From Coriolopsis trogii (lineage: Eukaryota > Basidiomycota > Agaricomycetes > Polyporales > Polyporaceae), in assembly GCA_020543525.1 (NCBI GenBank), contig JAHYIO010000008.1:186001-250000 (forward strand): a DNA stretch of 64,000 bases, in the 5' to 3' direction. This document shows, one piece after another, positions 11,541 to 25,400 of this stretch (within the stretch, counting starts at the first letter, position 1; the number at the start of each line of letters is the position of its first letter). The translations under genes and the position numbers were made by a program. Under the pieces are notes generated by a model. It ran no database searches. It worked only from the letters and a program-made list of their open reading frames with translations, and was not told where the DNA came from.

Positions 11541-12149
11541 GACAGTGTTGATCCGGACGCTTTGTAATTTCTTACCTGCTTGTTCTCTGTTGATTGACAA
11601 TCCTCAGATCCCGATATCGGAACCATTTTCGATGACTATGCATTAGAGGCGAGTCGCAAAATCCGCTCGGATGCAGCAAGGAGGAACGAAGCCAGAATAA
11701 TCACTGCATCCGGCCTGCTGCTGGTATGTGAATGCTACTTGCTGGGGTACTTCGATCTTGTTCTGGGTCTGGGTTATGTGCTATCTCCGATTGTCTCCTA
11801 AGTGCTATCTCCTACGCGCCTGAACGATACAGCTGTTGTTTGCTCCTCTCTGCTTCCCAAACGGTGTTCACTGGACTGTGTCTCAATCTCACACAGATCT
11901 TATGTGCTAAACCCTTATTAACTCCGAATTCAGAATTCAGATCTCAGACGTCATCTCTGCCAAGGACACCGTGTCGCCAATAAGCGCTCCACCTCCTTAA
12001 GCGATTCTTCGTCAAAATAGTTGGAGAAGTCGATTTGGCGTCGAACATATATACTATGGGTGAGTGTCCAGGTCGAGCAGACACAGCTCACTTGAACTAG
12101 CCACTCTTTTCCACTCGTCTCATCGGCCAACTTGTCGTCAATAACAATC
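11541..12149. other. Intergenic, helicase B to MFS transporter
   Basis: About 600 bp without a recognisable gene. A short direct repeat (GTGCTATCTCC) occurs near 11777 and 11801, and a TATATACTATG element lies about 100 bp before the transporter start. Confidence 0.4.
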
Positions 12150-14249
12150 ATGACCGAGCCACGGAGTCCTGCGCTGTCTTCGCCTGAGCCCACGCTTAGT
12201 GCAGACACTACATCCATGCGTACTCGTCCCGATGGCGCATCGGAACCAGCGCAAGCCGTTCATATCTCCAATGCTCGGAGATACTTTCTCTTCGCCATTT
12301 TCTGTGTTGCGAACCTGCTGGATGCCTATAACCTCAATGCGCTTTTTACCGGACTACCCGTACTGAAGGAAGTATTCGGACTTGACGAGGTGGACGCTAG
12401 CTGGGTAATGAGTGCTTTCCAGCTCACGTATGCGGCCTTCTTACTAATCGTGAGTGACATCCCTCCTCCGTGGTATTGCTGCCTCTGACCAGTGACTGAC
12501 GGATTTTCTCAGAGCGGCAGAGTGAGCGACGTTTACAGCCCGAGTACGTCCGAAAGCAAAGCAGAAATTTGTGTCTGTTCTGAACATTGCGTATAGAGCC
12601 GATATTCATCACAGGCGTATTCTCCCTCGGCGTGCTGTCTTTGGGCGCGGGATTTGTCAAGGATAAGATTGGTCTCATCATCATCCGCGCGGTGTGCGGT
12701 ATATGTGCGTAGTCTCTCTCGTATGAACGGTTCGTTTGTGATTCTGAATCTGTGAAATCATAGGTGCCGCGCTGAGCATCCCTTCCTCGCTCGCCCTAAT
12801 CATCCGGTTTTTCCCTGAGCCACAGGAGCAAAGCATTGCAATTGCTCTCTTCGGGGGCGTTGCCGCCTTGAGCAATAGTACGCTCTCATATTTTGAGCCA
12901 TTGCATGCCTCCCCTCTGACTCCAATGTATTAGTCTTCGGAACGATGGTCAGCGCGGTATTTGTGGAGTATGCCAGCTACAAGTGGATCTTCTGGTTTAC
13001 GACTATTATGGCGATCCCAGCGGCCCTGTTTTGCATTGTCCTCATTCCGAAGCAAGAAGAGAAACGGCCGCTCGACGCTTCTGTGGTGAGGTCCCGCTTC
13101 GAAGACCTGCGGCGACTCGACCTTGTGGGAGTAACTGTTCTCACCGGTGCGCACTCTGTATCACCGTCCTTGCATCCAATATCCAAACGCCTTGGCCAGT
13201 TGCTCTCATACTGTTCATGTTCGCGATCACAAGCGGCTCAGAGTCCGGATGGGCGACCGCCGAAGTCCTTGCGCCCCTCATCATTTCCATCTTCCTACTC
13301 GCGGGCTTCTTCTTCTGGGAGAAGCGAGTTCCCGCGGACAATGCTGCAGTGTAAGTGTTCCTGCCTCCTCTGTGTTGCAGTAGCGCCCTCACGATCGTAT
13401 CCCGCAGACCTCCCGAGACTTGGTTCTACCCCAATTTCTCGGTGCTCTTTGGAGCCTCCCTCCTGCCCTACTTCTGGTGGACGACAGTCTTCGTCGTGTT
13501 CTTCCCGTTGTGGCAGCAGGTATACGGATGGTCGGCCATCAGCTCAGGCCTCCGGATGTCAGTTCGGCATTCTTCGCCTCGAGGTTGACCAGTACTCACA
13601 GCGACGCTTTATGGACAGGATCCCCATCGGCGTCTCGGCAACCCTGATTAGTTTCACGAGCCCGCTGGGCAACTACATATCCAGGAAGCTCCTCATCCTC
13701 ATCGCTCACGCCTTTGCCATTGCCGGGACCGTCCTCCTTGCGTTCGCCGACTCCCCCGACCGGTACTGGCGCTTCGCGTTCCCCGGGCTCGTCATCGGCT
13801 CGTCAGGCGCGATGCTCATCTATATGCACGTCAGGTGCGCACCCCCCTTTCAAACGCATGTAAATACCTGACTCTCCTACTCCCTTTCCCCGTCCAGCAT
13901 CGCGATCTTTCAGACCGCACCGCCGACGCGCGCGGGCGTCATCGGCGCCATGTTCAACTGCGCGATCCAGCTCGGGGCCGCGCTGGGACTGTCGATCGAC
14001 ACTTCTATCGAGACGTCTATCGAGAACCAGCCGGGCAGTGGGGGTTTTGAGGCATTCGGGGGACGCAGGGCGGTGCTCTGGTGGCTGTTGGCCGCGGTGT
14101 GCGCCGAGATGGTCGCGGTGCTGGTGTTCTACCACGTGCGGAGCGCCCCCACTCCAGATGACGAGTCGAAGCAGGAAGGGGAGAACAAGAGATCCTCGCG
14201 CTCTCAGGATGAGGAGATGGGACAGGGGGAGAAAGAGAAGACGGATTAG
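12150..14249 (+). CDS. MFS transporter, DHA2 drug:H+ antiporter-like
   Basis: A polytopic plasma-membrane exporter of the major facilitator superfamily. After a roughly 45-residue Ser/Pro-rich cytosolic N-terminus, the first membrane segment reads YFLFAIFCVANLLDAYN, followed by LTYAAFLLISGRVSDVYSPK, the MFS motif A region after TM2. Many further hydrophobic segments follow, including IIRAVCGICAALSIPSS, FGTMVSAVFVEYASYKWIF and a late IFQTAPPTRAGVIGAMFNCA. Around 14 segments suggests the DHA2 family, which includes aminotriazole-resistance-type exporters. The C-terminal tail is charged (Glu/Lys/Arg). About nine exons are needed. The ATG at 12150 gives a clean N-terminus; an upstream TTG in frame is not used. 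The substrate cannot be told; toxin or xenobiotic efflux is the usual role. Confidence 0.88.
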
Positions 14250-14527
14250 TGGAGGCCAGGGCGTAGCTCTGGACTATTGCATGCAATTTAGGCATGAACC
14301 TAGAGATGTTACGGACGCGCATGGGTACCCTATATACACGCGTAGTGGAGCACAGCATAATTCTTCTGTCGAGCTCGGCCACCGCGCGCAAGTCGCTAGA
14401 CTTGTGTGACGGGACGACGCCCTCTGCCCGTGGATGCTGTAATATTCATCTAACGCCGTAGTAGTACACTTGTATCGCTCGTATCACAAACAGCCGTTGT
14501 TTGCGCACTTTGTCGCCGTCTTTGGCG

Positions 14528-15831
14528 TCAAAGAGCAGCCGATGCGCCGTCGATTCCCTTCAAGAACTCTTGGATCTTCTCCCCTTCGAGCTTCCACTGC
14601 GGACGCGGAATGCGGAACGCGTCCCCGACGCGCGCATAGGAGATGTCTCCAAGACGGCTAATAGCTTTCAGCTTCGCAAAGTCGACGACCCCGCGCTCGT
14701 TCAGGACGTCGGCGCGCACGTGAATCGCCTTGACGAGGCCCAGAATGAGCGTCGTCGTGTGCTTGCCCGAGGAGGGATGTATGATATCGTGGGCGTGGAA
14801 GAGCTGCGTGTGTACGTCGGTATGCAGTGAGTAAAGGAGGTGAAGAATAGGTGAACGCTTACTTCACATTCCATGCTGAACGCGCTCTCTTTCACCCGCG
14901 CTGCTTTGACGTAGATCTGGTATGCCAGTGTTAGTTTTGCGAAGTAGACGAGGACGAACATAGGCTTACGCTCGGCTCTTTCGTGAGGCCGGACAGAGGC
15001 CACTCGCTGACGTTCTCGGGCGCGTCGAGGGACGTCACGTTCGCGTTCTCGACAAACGGTTCACTGATTATGTTCACTGTAAATTGCTTTGTGACCTTGA
15101 TGTTATGCGCGGTGTCCTTCAAGCCGGTTTTGGCCGTCGGGTTGGCCGAGCAGGAGACGGAGATGAGCGGAGGGTTGTGAGAGACCTGTCGGAAGATGAG
15201 CTAACAGAAGGCTTCGACTCAATCGAACGGCCATACCATGTTGAACCAGCTGCGGAGACTCATATCAGCATGTACTACAAAAGGCCGTTCGAAGAAGAAG
15301 AGATTGCAAACCTGAAGGGAGCGAGATTCTCCACGCCTTCCTCTGAGACGCTGGAGACGAAGGCGATAGGACGAGGAACAATTCCGCTGATCATGAGCTT
15401 GTACTACGACCAATAAAGTGGTAAGGCATTGCAGGAGAAGGAAAACATTCCGATACCAACCAATGCACTGTAGCGGAGGATGATATCAGCTCAATTCAAT
15501 CGCTGAAGGATGAGAACACCAACGCTGGATCTTCTGTTGCTGTATCGATTACTTTCCACCCGGCCTTCTCGCCATCAGTCCACATCGAGTCTGTGACCTT
15601 TTGGCCGTATGTGAAGTTGGGGTTCGGGCTTTCCGTGTACTTGGGGACAGAGCCTCGATCAAACTGGGGCGTTCCTTGACTCGGAGCTGTCGACATCGCG
15701 GAATGTAAGTAAGGGTTCAGGTGGTTTGCAAGCCTAGGCGGTCGGACGCTGAGGGGAGGCCGTCGAAGGAGGGTTGTTCTGGCGGACAACTTGCAGCAGG
15801 TGGTCGTCGCCGCGCTGAATAAAGAGGACAT
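14528..15831 (-). CDS. Flavin reductase-like (FMN-binding split barrel) protein
   Basis: Encodes an FMN-binding split-barrel protein of the flavin reductase-like family. Exon 1 (from 15831) reads MSSLFSAATTTCCKLSARTT with many Arg and Ser residues and few acidic ones, which looks like a mitochondrial presequence; an internal ATG at MSTAPSQG could give a shorter cytosolic form. Exons then give LYKLMISGIVPRPIAFVSSV, NLAPFSWFNMVSHNPPLISV, FTVNIISEPFVENANVTS and VRADVLNERGVVDFAKL. The PRPIAFVS, APFS(x)FN and NPP blocks are the family signature. Protein length is about 310 residues over six or so exons. It stands tail to tail with the MFS gene. The specific substrate or reductase partner is unknown. 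Confidence 0.88.
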
Positions 15832-16258
15832 CGGCCTGAGAACTTCGAGTACGTGTGGGGTAATGTCCGGGAGCCCGGTCCTCGCCGGCCGGGTAAGCTG
15901 TAAGGCCGGCAGTAGTTACAGCTTGCTTGACAATCTCTTTCCCCATGCAGCCCTTCTAGTCAGCAGAATTGAACATGACCATCGGTATGTGTTGCATTGC
16001 GGAAATGGATGCTTGATAGAATGCAGTGGACTCTAGGCTTTGTGTGCATATGTTCGACGAGTTCCGGTCCGAGCGTCCCGGGAGATTGTCGATCTACGTG
16101 TCGGCGGGCGCTAGTACAAAGAATACTATCGCGCATGCCGTCTCTTCTGCAGATACACCGTCCTTCAGGCATCGGCAGGGCGGGAAGTTCAGCTCAAATT
16201 CAAAAATATCGTGCAGACATCTATAGAATCTCAGAATATGATATCACAAAGGAAACGC
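15832..16258. other. Intergenic, flavin-reductase-like to dynamin
   Basis: About 430 bp between the dynamin stop and the reductase start. I see no gene in it. Confidence 0.4.
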
Positions 16259-19021
16259 CTACAACCATGCCTCGGTGAGCTGCCTCCTTGCCATCTCCAA
16301 ACGCTCGCGCTTCTTGAGGAGCTCCTCGCGACGATCTGCGATATGCCGAGGCTCTCGGACGTACTCTGCACATTGGGAACTAGAGTCCTCGCGTCCGATG
16401 CCAAGTCCTTCGCGCAAGGCTTTTTCGAACGCTTGATCGCGGTCCAGTCCCAGGATCAGCTCGTAGTCGATCGCCATCGGGATGTTGTCCGTGAAGCGCT
16501 TGTAGGCAACTAGACACATGGGTATGCAACGGATTCATCGGATTGGAACAACGTAGGCTTTGGGACTAACCTTGGAAATACGCACGGACGCTGGCCATGA
16601 TTTCAATCGCAGCATCAAATGGGTCTGGCGGCAAGAGTTTGGCAAGATGCGTCGGTTGCGTGCCGTGCATTCCCATTTGAGACAGTCCAGCCATGACTTG
16701 GTTGATGGCGTTCTTGAATGACGGGTCGCTCGACGTAGTCATGGCCTCATTGACGCGATTCATGAAAGACATCTGAGGCTGGTCGTCCTTCGGGCGCCAC
16801 CCCTTGTAGTGGCTGAGGAATTTGTCCCGGTAGTCGCCGTAGTACGGTTCGTTGAGCGTGCGAGGGTGATTCTCAAGCGCGATGAACCAATTGATGCGAT
16901 TATTTGTCGCTTCAGAGGCGGATGAAATGAAGTCCGTCGCAATGGACCTAAACGTATATCAGCGCTGAGCACCCACTTTAACATCGACGTTACGTACGTA
17001 ACGCGGCTTTGCAGCAGCGGATACTGTCCGAGTTGCTCCGAGATGAGCTTCTTCACATGCGTGATCAGGATATTGTTCATCTCATAGAACAATGTTGCCG
17101 CTGGGGCCCTCCATCCGGATATAATCGATACAATATACTCCTTGGTCACCACGAAAGGGTAATGGTCAGGGAGCTCTCGGGTGATTGCTCTGCAAGCAAC
17201 CATGTGAAAGTAAGTAGAGACTCGGGCCTCCCTCGGAATGCAGACTCACTCGCGGGCCCTTTTCATGACATCGTCCAAGTAGATCGCCTTCTCGTTGTCT
17301 TCCGGGACGAAAGGGTTGCCTTCGTTGGTGAGGAAGGAAGGCGGGACAAACTTGTGAAAGTCCGGATCGGCCTCCGCCAGCTTTCGCGAATAAGGACGGA
17401 AGTCTGGCTCAGTTGCCCGTATTGCCTTGATGAAGTTGAGGAGCGCCGGGCGGATGGACTGCAGCAGCCCGTCTGCATTCGGAGTGCCCTCGACATACTT
17501 CCTGAGCACTCTAGAGAACGTGGAGATGTGGTAGAGGATCTCGGACAAAGGGTCGCTGCAGGGCGGCTTGGGCAGTTCGGTCAACTTCTCGTCAGTTGCC
17601 GTCAAGAGTTTATGTAGCTCGTCCTGAATGCTCGGGAGGCTGCGCGTCATGGATGATCGAGTTCAATAGAGTAAGTATCCCGTGAAACAGAAATGCACGT
17701 ACCGTTGCGAGATGCAGTCAGACAAGACATCGCTGAGGCGCTCTATAAGCTTCCCGGTGCCAAGCCGGTTCTGGAACTCCAGGTCAAGCATACTCCACGG
17801 CGACGTCGTCGTGAAGAAAGCTCGCTCCCTTTCTCTGGCGTCTTCCCAAGTGATATCCGCCGCGATAGCCTGGGAGTCGGGCTGCTTGACACTGAACCAC
17901 CCCAGGTCAAGAGGTTCATCCTGGTTCCGGATGTAGCGCAACCATGCGTCCTCCTCCCCGCTCGGAATCCGATCAGGTTTTGTCAATACCCCTGAGGATA
18001 ATCAGGCTGCCATGAAAAAATACAAGACACACTGACGACTGACCTATGGTTCGAGACCCATCAGGGTCATAGGTCTTCGCCAATCTGTGAGCTCCTTGGT
18101 TGTGAAAATCGGCTGCAGAGGTCGATCCGCTGATCAGTAATGTAGGAGAACATCTGTAGTAAAGCTTACTCTCGCAAGCGACGGTCAACAATATGATGCA
18201 ACTCGGCCGACTGATGTAAGTTGTGACGAGGTTCTTGACCAGTTCGATGTCGCCCTCGTTTCCGTGCGTCCCGACGCTGGCGATAAGTCCTATGTCCCGC
18301 GTCACAATATCTATCACAAGGACAACAGAGATACGTACCGGGCAGGTCGCAAAACGATAAGTCCTGGACGTCAGGGCCACAGATCTGCAGGGAGACCGCG
18401 TTCGCGGAGAAGGTGAGCTCGTGATTGCTTTGAGCGTGCTCGTCATTCTCCAAAAAGACCTTGAAGTCAGTACTGGGGTTCAGGATGGCAAGCTGAGCAC
18501 GCTTGATGCGGTTTTTCACTTCCTCTTTGTCGTAGATGATGTCGCCGAACTGCTCGTTTCGAGGGTGTCCCAAGGGCCGACCGTCGACGTCTGTCAATAT
18601 GTGCAGAGAGACAACGCATTGCCACGGTTCCTTGGAGTATGAGAGGCGGCACTCCGTCGGACATCTGGGGCTGTGTCAGCGCGAGAGAACAAGAGCATGC
18701 ATACGGTGTATGTGACTGGGGCTGACCTAGTGCAAGTCCCGCTCGCACGGGGAAGGGTGATGCCAGATATTGACTCTATGAGGGATGATTTGCCCGCGCT
18801 CTGAGATCCGACCACGGCGATGACTGGCAGGTCGACATCCACCTGGACGCTACGGAGGGTCGATCAACCACCCGGAGAAAACATACCATACTTGTAACAT
18901 ACCCGGTAAGATGCAATGCGTTCACTACGTCTAGCATTCGCCTTCTTCGTGAGGCATAAGCGGAGGCTGAGAAGACCCCTGCTCCAGAGGAAGCAAGTTT
19001 CGTCTCGTTGTCTGCAATCAT
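16259..19021 (-). CDS. Dynamin-family large GTPase (Mx/Vps1/Dnm1-like)
   Basis: A large GTPase that self-assembles on membranes. G1 is GSQSAGKS in VIAVVGSQSAGKSSLIESI (near 18810), followed by the dynamin hallmark LPRASGTCTR; G3 is DLPG (near 18340) and G4 is TKPD (near 17980). A middle/stalk region follows (ELPDHYPFVVTKEYI, LFYEMNNILITHVKKL), and a GTPase effector domain closes the protein (VAYKRFTDNIPMAIDYELI to the end, ARRQLTEAWL). No pleckstrin-homology or Pro-rich domain is visible, so it is nearer to Mx/Vps1/Dnm1 than to classical dynamin. Start at 19021 (MIADNETKLASSG) precedes the bundle-signalling helix. About nine exons; about 740 residues. The cellular membrane cannot be told; mitochondrial, vacuolar or antiviral-like Mx roles are all family possibilities. 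Confidence 0.9.
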
Positions 19022-19424
19022 ACTTGTGAGGGGGGTGAGGGTTTGTCGTATCCGACCAAAGGAGAGGGGGAGGGATGCAGCAAACGTGCTCGGATGGCGG
19101 TTTAAATTCAGTCTACAAGAGCGCTTGATAGACGTAGAAAGGACAGACGTGTGATACTAGTATCCGAAGACTAGTATGCTGCGGTAAAGCTGCGCAAGAA
19201 GCATGACAAATAAATGACCACCTATTGAGCACCTAGTTTAGTCCGGTTAGTCCGACTAAACATCATAGATTGCGAGGCTCGAAAATGTAGGTCACCTTAT
19301 GGGGATGACAGCATGTGGAAAAACATTGAATCGTGTTAGACGCAGAGGTTGATATTTACAGTACCTAGATCCAATCCGCGCATACAACCAACTATCATGT
19401 ATACAAGAATGTAGGATGCTGCAG
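19022..19424. other. Intergenic, dynamin to UTP20
   Basis: About 400 bp between the dynamin start and the UTP20 stop, on the upstream side of the dynamin gene. No ORF with family features. Confidence 0.4.
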
Positions 19425-22400
19425 TCAGTCTTCTCTTCTCCGTTTTGCCTTGCCCCGATGCGCCCTGGCAAGGGTTGAAATATGAGGAAGGTCGTGAGCA
19501 AAGCTAGGGACGGGAAAACTCACATGAACGTCTCGTTCTTCCTCTTTCGGCTGTCCTTCTTTGACAAATTCCTCTGCAGCTTTCTTCTCGCTGCTGCTGC
19601 AGGATCGGTTGTGGTCTACACGAGGGGATTGAGCGATCCCCCATCCTATTCTGTAGTCATGTGTCGCGTACCTGGATGACACGGGCAGCTTTTCTCTCAC
19701 GCCTGACACCGAGAACCTTCTGCCTGATACTATTGTACACCTCAGCGAAGTCTGTGGTGCCAACTTTGCTCTGAACGAGGTCTTGGACCTCAATGGCCAG
19801 TGTCTTCAGCTCATCTACAGTGTCCATGAGAACTCTAGCGACGTTCACGGCGGAAAGAAATATACCCATGTGATTATCACGGATGGTGTCATCCTCCACA
19901 ATGCGGTAGACGGGGTTGAGTATGTGGGGAAGGAAATGCTTGACGAGCTTCGTGTCCATGAACGATACCATCGCTGCGAACCACTTCAGGACAGCGGATG
20001 GCTGCTGCGACCAGTTATCCTGCGCGAAGCGTAAGCCCATGACAAGCTTTTATCCATAATATACGTACAGGACTCTTGGCTTTGCTACGGCGTCGAATAA
20101 TCGCTGATCGTGCTTGGAACGACAGCCGAGAGAAGAGTCGAGAGAGCGGATGGTAGTCTTCCTCCCCAGTGGGCTCCTCATCTGACGAGTCAACCTCGCC
20201 TTCTTGATCCGCCTGAGCCTCTCCCTGGTGAAACTCCAAGGCGCAAAAGCATTTCCCGACATAGAATAGGTTCTTGACAACCTGGAGGCTCAGCTGTTCA
20301 TCGAGATGGTCGCTCTTTAGTTGGAGGCAAAGCTTTGTCGCGATCTCCTCCAGTCCAGACTTCGAGAACAACGATTCTTCGGAAGATGGGGCGGCAACCG
20401 GGACGGCGGCGAAGAGCGTTCCAAGCAGACGACTCGATGCCGTACGTACCCAAGCATGGGGGAAGAGTAATAGCGCGACAACAGATGGCCAGTCGATGGT
20501 ACTGTCCTCATTCACGAACTCGGGGTTGTCGCGTACAACCTTGGAGAGGACAAGCAACGTGTGATAGGGAGTCTGCCACTGTTGAGCGAGGGTCTGCACT
20601 TCGAAGCCCTCGTTGGGATCATCACCGGCGGCGGCGGCGTCGTCCAGGGCCATCGCAAAACGACGGAGGACGCCGTTCATGTCCTCGACGAGCGACGGAA
20701 GATAAGGGGAGATGTCGCTTCTCAGGAAGTCTACGAGGAGTCCGTACAGCTGAGCGGAGACGCGGACGAGTTGAGGTTGTGTATGTTGAGTCGCCCAAGA
20801 GTGAACGTGCGACACCACCACATTGCGCTTGTTTTGCTCAAGACGGGTCAAGAGGTTCTTGATCAGCTCAGCAGCCATCTCGCGACATTTCGAAGAGTCG
20901 TCGTTGGCGATGACCATAACCAAGCCGACGAAGAGCAAGTCTGAGTACTCTTGCACGAGACTGCTCTCGAACTTCGCGACCATCGCGCCAAGTAGTTCTA
21001 GAACGGAGAGTCGGCCACTCTCGTACACGTAGGAGAGATTCTTCACCAGGAAGGTCATCTGGTTCTTCAGTCGACCTTTGCCTTGAGGGTAGTCGAGAAG
21101 GAATTGCAGTAGAGCCCCACGGCAGAGCTCCTGCACTTGGGCCGACTGGTTCGTTACCATAATCTCGGCAACTTTGTCCATGATATCGTAAATCTCGGGG
21201 ACAACGAACCGACGCGCGATGATTGCCCGCAGCATCGTGAAGACAGCAGCTTGGCGAGCAGGTTCCTCCAGGTCCGGCGCCAACAGCTCGAGGAGGTAGA
21301 CCAAATCTTTCTCCTTCACTTGAGCCCCCGGATGGTCACGCAAGATAGTAGCGAGCGACTTGAAGGCCGCCTGCACGGCATCAGACTCTGTCGACCCCGC
21401 CTGCTTGATTATGTCGATGACTTGGCGGATGAACACGGGGAGCGACTTGTCAATTGACTTCAACGGACACTTGACGATGGCTGACGCGGCTTTCAGTGCA
21501 GGCGCAATTACCTGCATATGCGACGAGTAGAGCGTATTCCCGATGACAGTGACCATAGGCTCAAGGCGGGAGAGCACAGCAGTGTCCTTGAAATCGAAGC
21601 GTCCTCGGCGGTACGCAGTGTTGAATAGATCCAGGCCGAAGGCGACAAATCTATCGAGACCACAGCGTCAGTCAATGAGCTATACAAGGCTTGAGCCACG
21701 TACCTGAATGAATTGTTCGCGTAATGATCATGGTCCATCGTTGTCCGCCGCTTCGTCTGCACCAAAGCATCATCCCTCCGCTTCGCGCCCTTCCCTTGTG
21801 GCCTCAACGCTGGTACTTCCTTGAGGAAACGAGCGTTCTGACTGATTAGAGTGTGACAGAGTACGAGCAGTTCCGAGGGAACGAGGTGAGCGTTGGCGTT
21901 GAGACCGCTGGCTATCCGTCGGAGAAGCTCTTCTACTTGCTGCATCACTTTCAGAGTCTCGGTTTCCTGCATGATGTTACGGATGGGGAGAAGGAGGCTG
22001 CTAATCTTCGGAGGTGTGATGTGCTTTGCCAACAGATGGAAAGAATCAATGCCTTTGGAGGACGACGCGCGTACTTCACGCATTTTCGTCTTGAACCCTT
22101 CTGCTTGTACGTCCTTGCCAGACTCTCCGAAGATGACCTCCGCAGAAACAGCCGCGACGTCGCTGACGCAGTCGTCGAGCGTCGCAAACACAGAGGCATG
22201 GTCGCCCGAAGTGACATGCACGAGCAGAGCGTGAACGGAATAGGCCAGAACGTGAAGATGGGGGCCGCGGAGGAGGGCAGCTCTCATTTCGCGAATCATG
22301 AGAGGGAGGTAAGTAGGCCCAAGACTGCATGCGATGCGACAGAGGGTTTCCCTGGCAAGATCTCGCGTTTCCTGTGACCTGCTTCGCAATACCTGACTGA

Positions 22401-25400
22401 GGACAGTGAGGAGCTTCGCAATCTGAGCATCACGTTGCTGCTGGGGGAGATGCTTCGCAATCTGGATGATACCGACTGCGATCGGTATGCGCAGACTGTC
22501 CTCGGTCTCGTCACGCTTCTCCAGATAGTGGATAAGGCTGGGTAACAGACGGAGGTTGACAGCATCTTGGATGCGAGCAAGCTTCGTAGAATCCTGTGGC
22601 GGTTGAGGGGCTGTTTCCCCTTCGTCCTCACTCTGCTCGCCTTCCAGCTCCGCACCGGTGACAGGAACAGCGTCCTCCTCGCGAACAGCCTCATCCATCG
22701 GGAAGTGGAAGCTATCAAGGACGGCCACAAGCGTGCGAACACAGACGCGCTCGGACGTATCCTTCTGCTTCGCGAGTTTCAGGTACCGCTGCACAAGAGC
22801 GTAGTAGGCGCCCCAATTGAGCCGCTTCGCCATGTGGCCAATCGCAACCACAGCCTCGTTGACAAGATGGTGGTCTAGCGAGTCCGTAGAGACGACGTAA
22901 TTGCCCACGAGAGGGATGAAGACTTCTGCCAAGGTGGCGCTCCTGAGGTGTCCTTCCTCGGTGAACTCCGCTAATCGTCGTATCGCCCTCGTACGGCGGT
23001 GGATCTGGATGTGGTGGATGTTGTTGAAGAAGTTAGCCTCCTCGTCTCCACCCGCGAGCAAGACTCGCATCTCCTGAAGAGACGCGATGGAGGTGCACCG
23101 CGCAACTGCATGAGAGAGGACGCCAAGGATCTCGGCTCGCACGAGCTCTGCTTTCGAACGCAACCCGTTCTTCATGCCCGGATACAGGACCTTGAGGAAT
23201 GTCTCCTCGTACTCGCCCCGCTCATCTGCAGCGAAGTCGACGAAGCGCTTTAACGCCGTCGCGGCGTTGCTCCTGATTGTTAACTCCATCGGGTCCTGAA
23301 TGAAACTGAGCATGTTGTAGATGATAGGCAACCAGTCTCGACATGACAGCGTCTTGTAGAGCGTGTCGTTCAACTCGGCGAACGCAGCAAGGCGGCGGTC
23401 GAAGTCAGGCTCATCCATGCGCTTGACGGAGTACGCGTTGAGACCCTCCATGAGCTGCGAGACTGTCCTGATGGACGGCTGAACATCTGCAAGACGAGTG
23501 AATGCCTTGACCAGCCCCGAACGTGCTTGCCTAGAGCGGAGCGTCTGGAAGAGCTGCGACAACAGCCCGTACGCTTTCGTGAAGACGATGCTCTCGGCGT
23601 TCGAGAGATCCTGGATGAGTGGGAAGAGGTTGCATAGGATGATTGTCATGTCCACCTTGATCTTCTCCGGGACCGTCTTATGTGGCTTCCGCAAGAGGGG
23701 CGAGAAGAGGTCAAGGAGCATCGTAGCCTGGGAGGAATCCGACAGGTAGGGGGCAAGCTCAGAGAGAATGGTAATCTGCCTACGACCAAGGACGTCGACA
23801 ATACTGGACACGTTGCCTTTCGACCGAGAGACGAGGACCGAAAGGTTAGTCAGAAGATGCGAGACGTGCGGCTTGAACACGGTGTCGAGGATGAGCTGAT
23901 CAGCGAGGGAGTGCGACTGCAGCTGTTCCACAATGTCGAAGACCTTGGAGATCACCGCAGGCTTGACGTTGGTCGCAATCAGACAGTCGTATACTTTGCG
24001 CAATGTACTCTGGTCGTATTGAACGAGGTATACTGCGTACTCCGAACGTTGCGACCATGCGTGGAATAGGTCGAGCAATGCTGAAGGTGCTTGCGTGTTT
24101 TCCAAATCCAACGAAGGCAGTCGTGGGGATATGGATGTACGGAAGGTTTCAGGCAGGTAAGGAGAGAAGTCATAGATGATCGGTGAGCGGAAGAAATCGG
24201 CAATACGCTTCAAGCCCAGTTGACGGATATTCCGCAAAGTCCTGGATGAGCCGGAGGTTTCGTCCACCTGTTCGTCTTCGTCGTCTGCTTCCTCCCGTTC
24301 TTCCGTGGCACCTTGGATTGGCCCATCTTTCTGCGCATCGAGCGAAGCCTGTGCGCCCGCGACAAGGTCTATAGTGGTCTCCAGGAGCGCGGGCCAGCGT
24401 GCGACGAGTCTTGATCCAAGGTGCTTCACGACGTCACCAAGGAGGGTCAAGAACCCGACCTGCTGCTTCTCCGTCACACCCTCGGGTACCGGACATACGG
24501 CAAACGAAGCCTCCACACTAGCCTGCGACGGACGTTCCCTCCGAATCGGCTCCAGCATCAAGTCGGCCAACAGAACAAGTTCCTGGTCTGTACACCCAGC
24601 CAGAGACGACAAGATAGCCGCGCGCCGGTCTGCCCCACGAGTTCGTCCTTTCCGCTCCAACATCATCCCGAACAGCAGACGGATGATCGCTTCCACAAGT
24701 TCGGGACGTTCGTCCGCTTCGAACTGGGCAAAGTCGAGCTGTGTGAGCTCGTCACGCCATTTGGTGTCATCGAGCAGTGTCCGCAACGAGTCTTCGTGTG
24801 AGGACAAGCGGGAGGACTTGTAGGTCAGAAGACACGACAGAGCTAGCCGTTGCAGGGCGCGGTCGGGGTGGGAGAGCAAGGACACGTAGAGCGCGCGCAT
24901 CGTATCCGCCGACCGAAGGGCGTTCGGGTTCGAGAATTTCGAAAACAGCTTCAGCCAAGCACTCAACTTCTGGCGTGGTAGCTTCGATGCCGCGTCGGGA
25001 CCAGCGAGGCCAAGGAAGTATGGAACAAGATCACGATTATGCTTCTCCGCTAGCGACGAGCACTCGCCCATCACTGCTAGAATTTGCGACTCGTAGGTCG
25101 TGGCATCGAACCTATCATCACTCAGTTGGCTCTGAAATTGTGCATCAGAGTGATTTCTCCACCTCGGGTACTGAGACACTGACCTGGATTATAGCACGCT
25201 TGGCGGCAGCGTGATGGATCCACCTCGCGACAACGGTCCTCCATTTGTGAGCACTAGGGTCTCTCCAAGACCGTTCGTCTTCCCATACGTCGTCCGTGTC
25301 TTCTCCTGCACGATCGTTCGCCCATGCTGGATCGAACGCACGACCAGTGCTGGAAGGCGCCTCCTGTAGCTCGTCGAAAAGGAGCGACCATACGAGATCT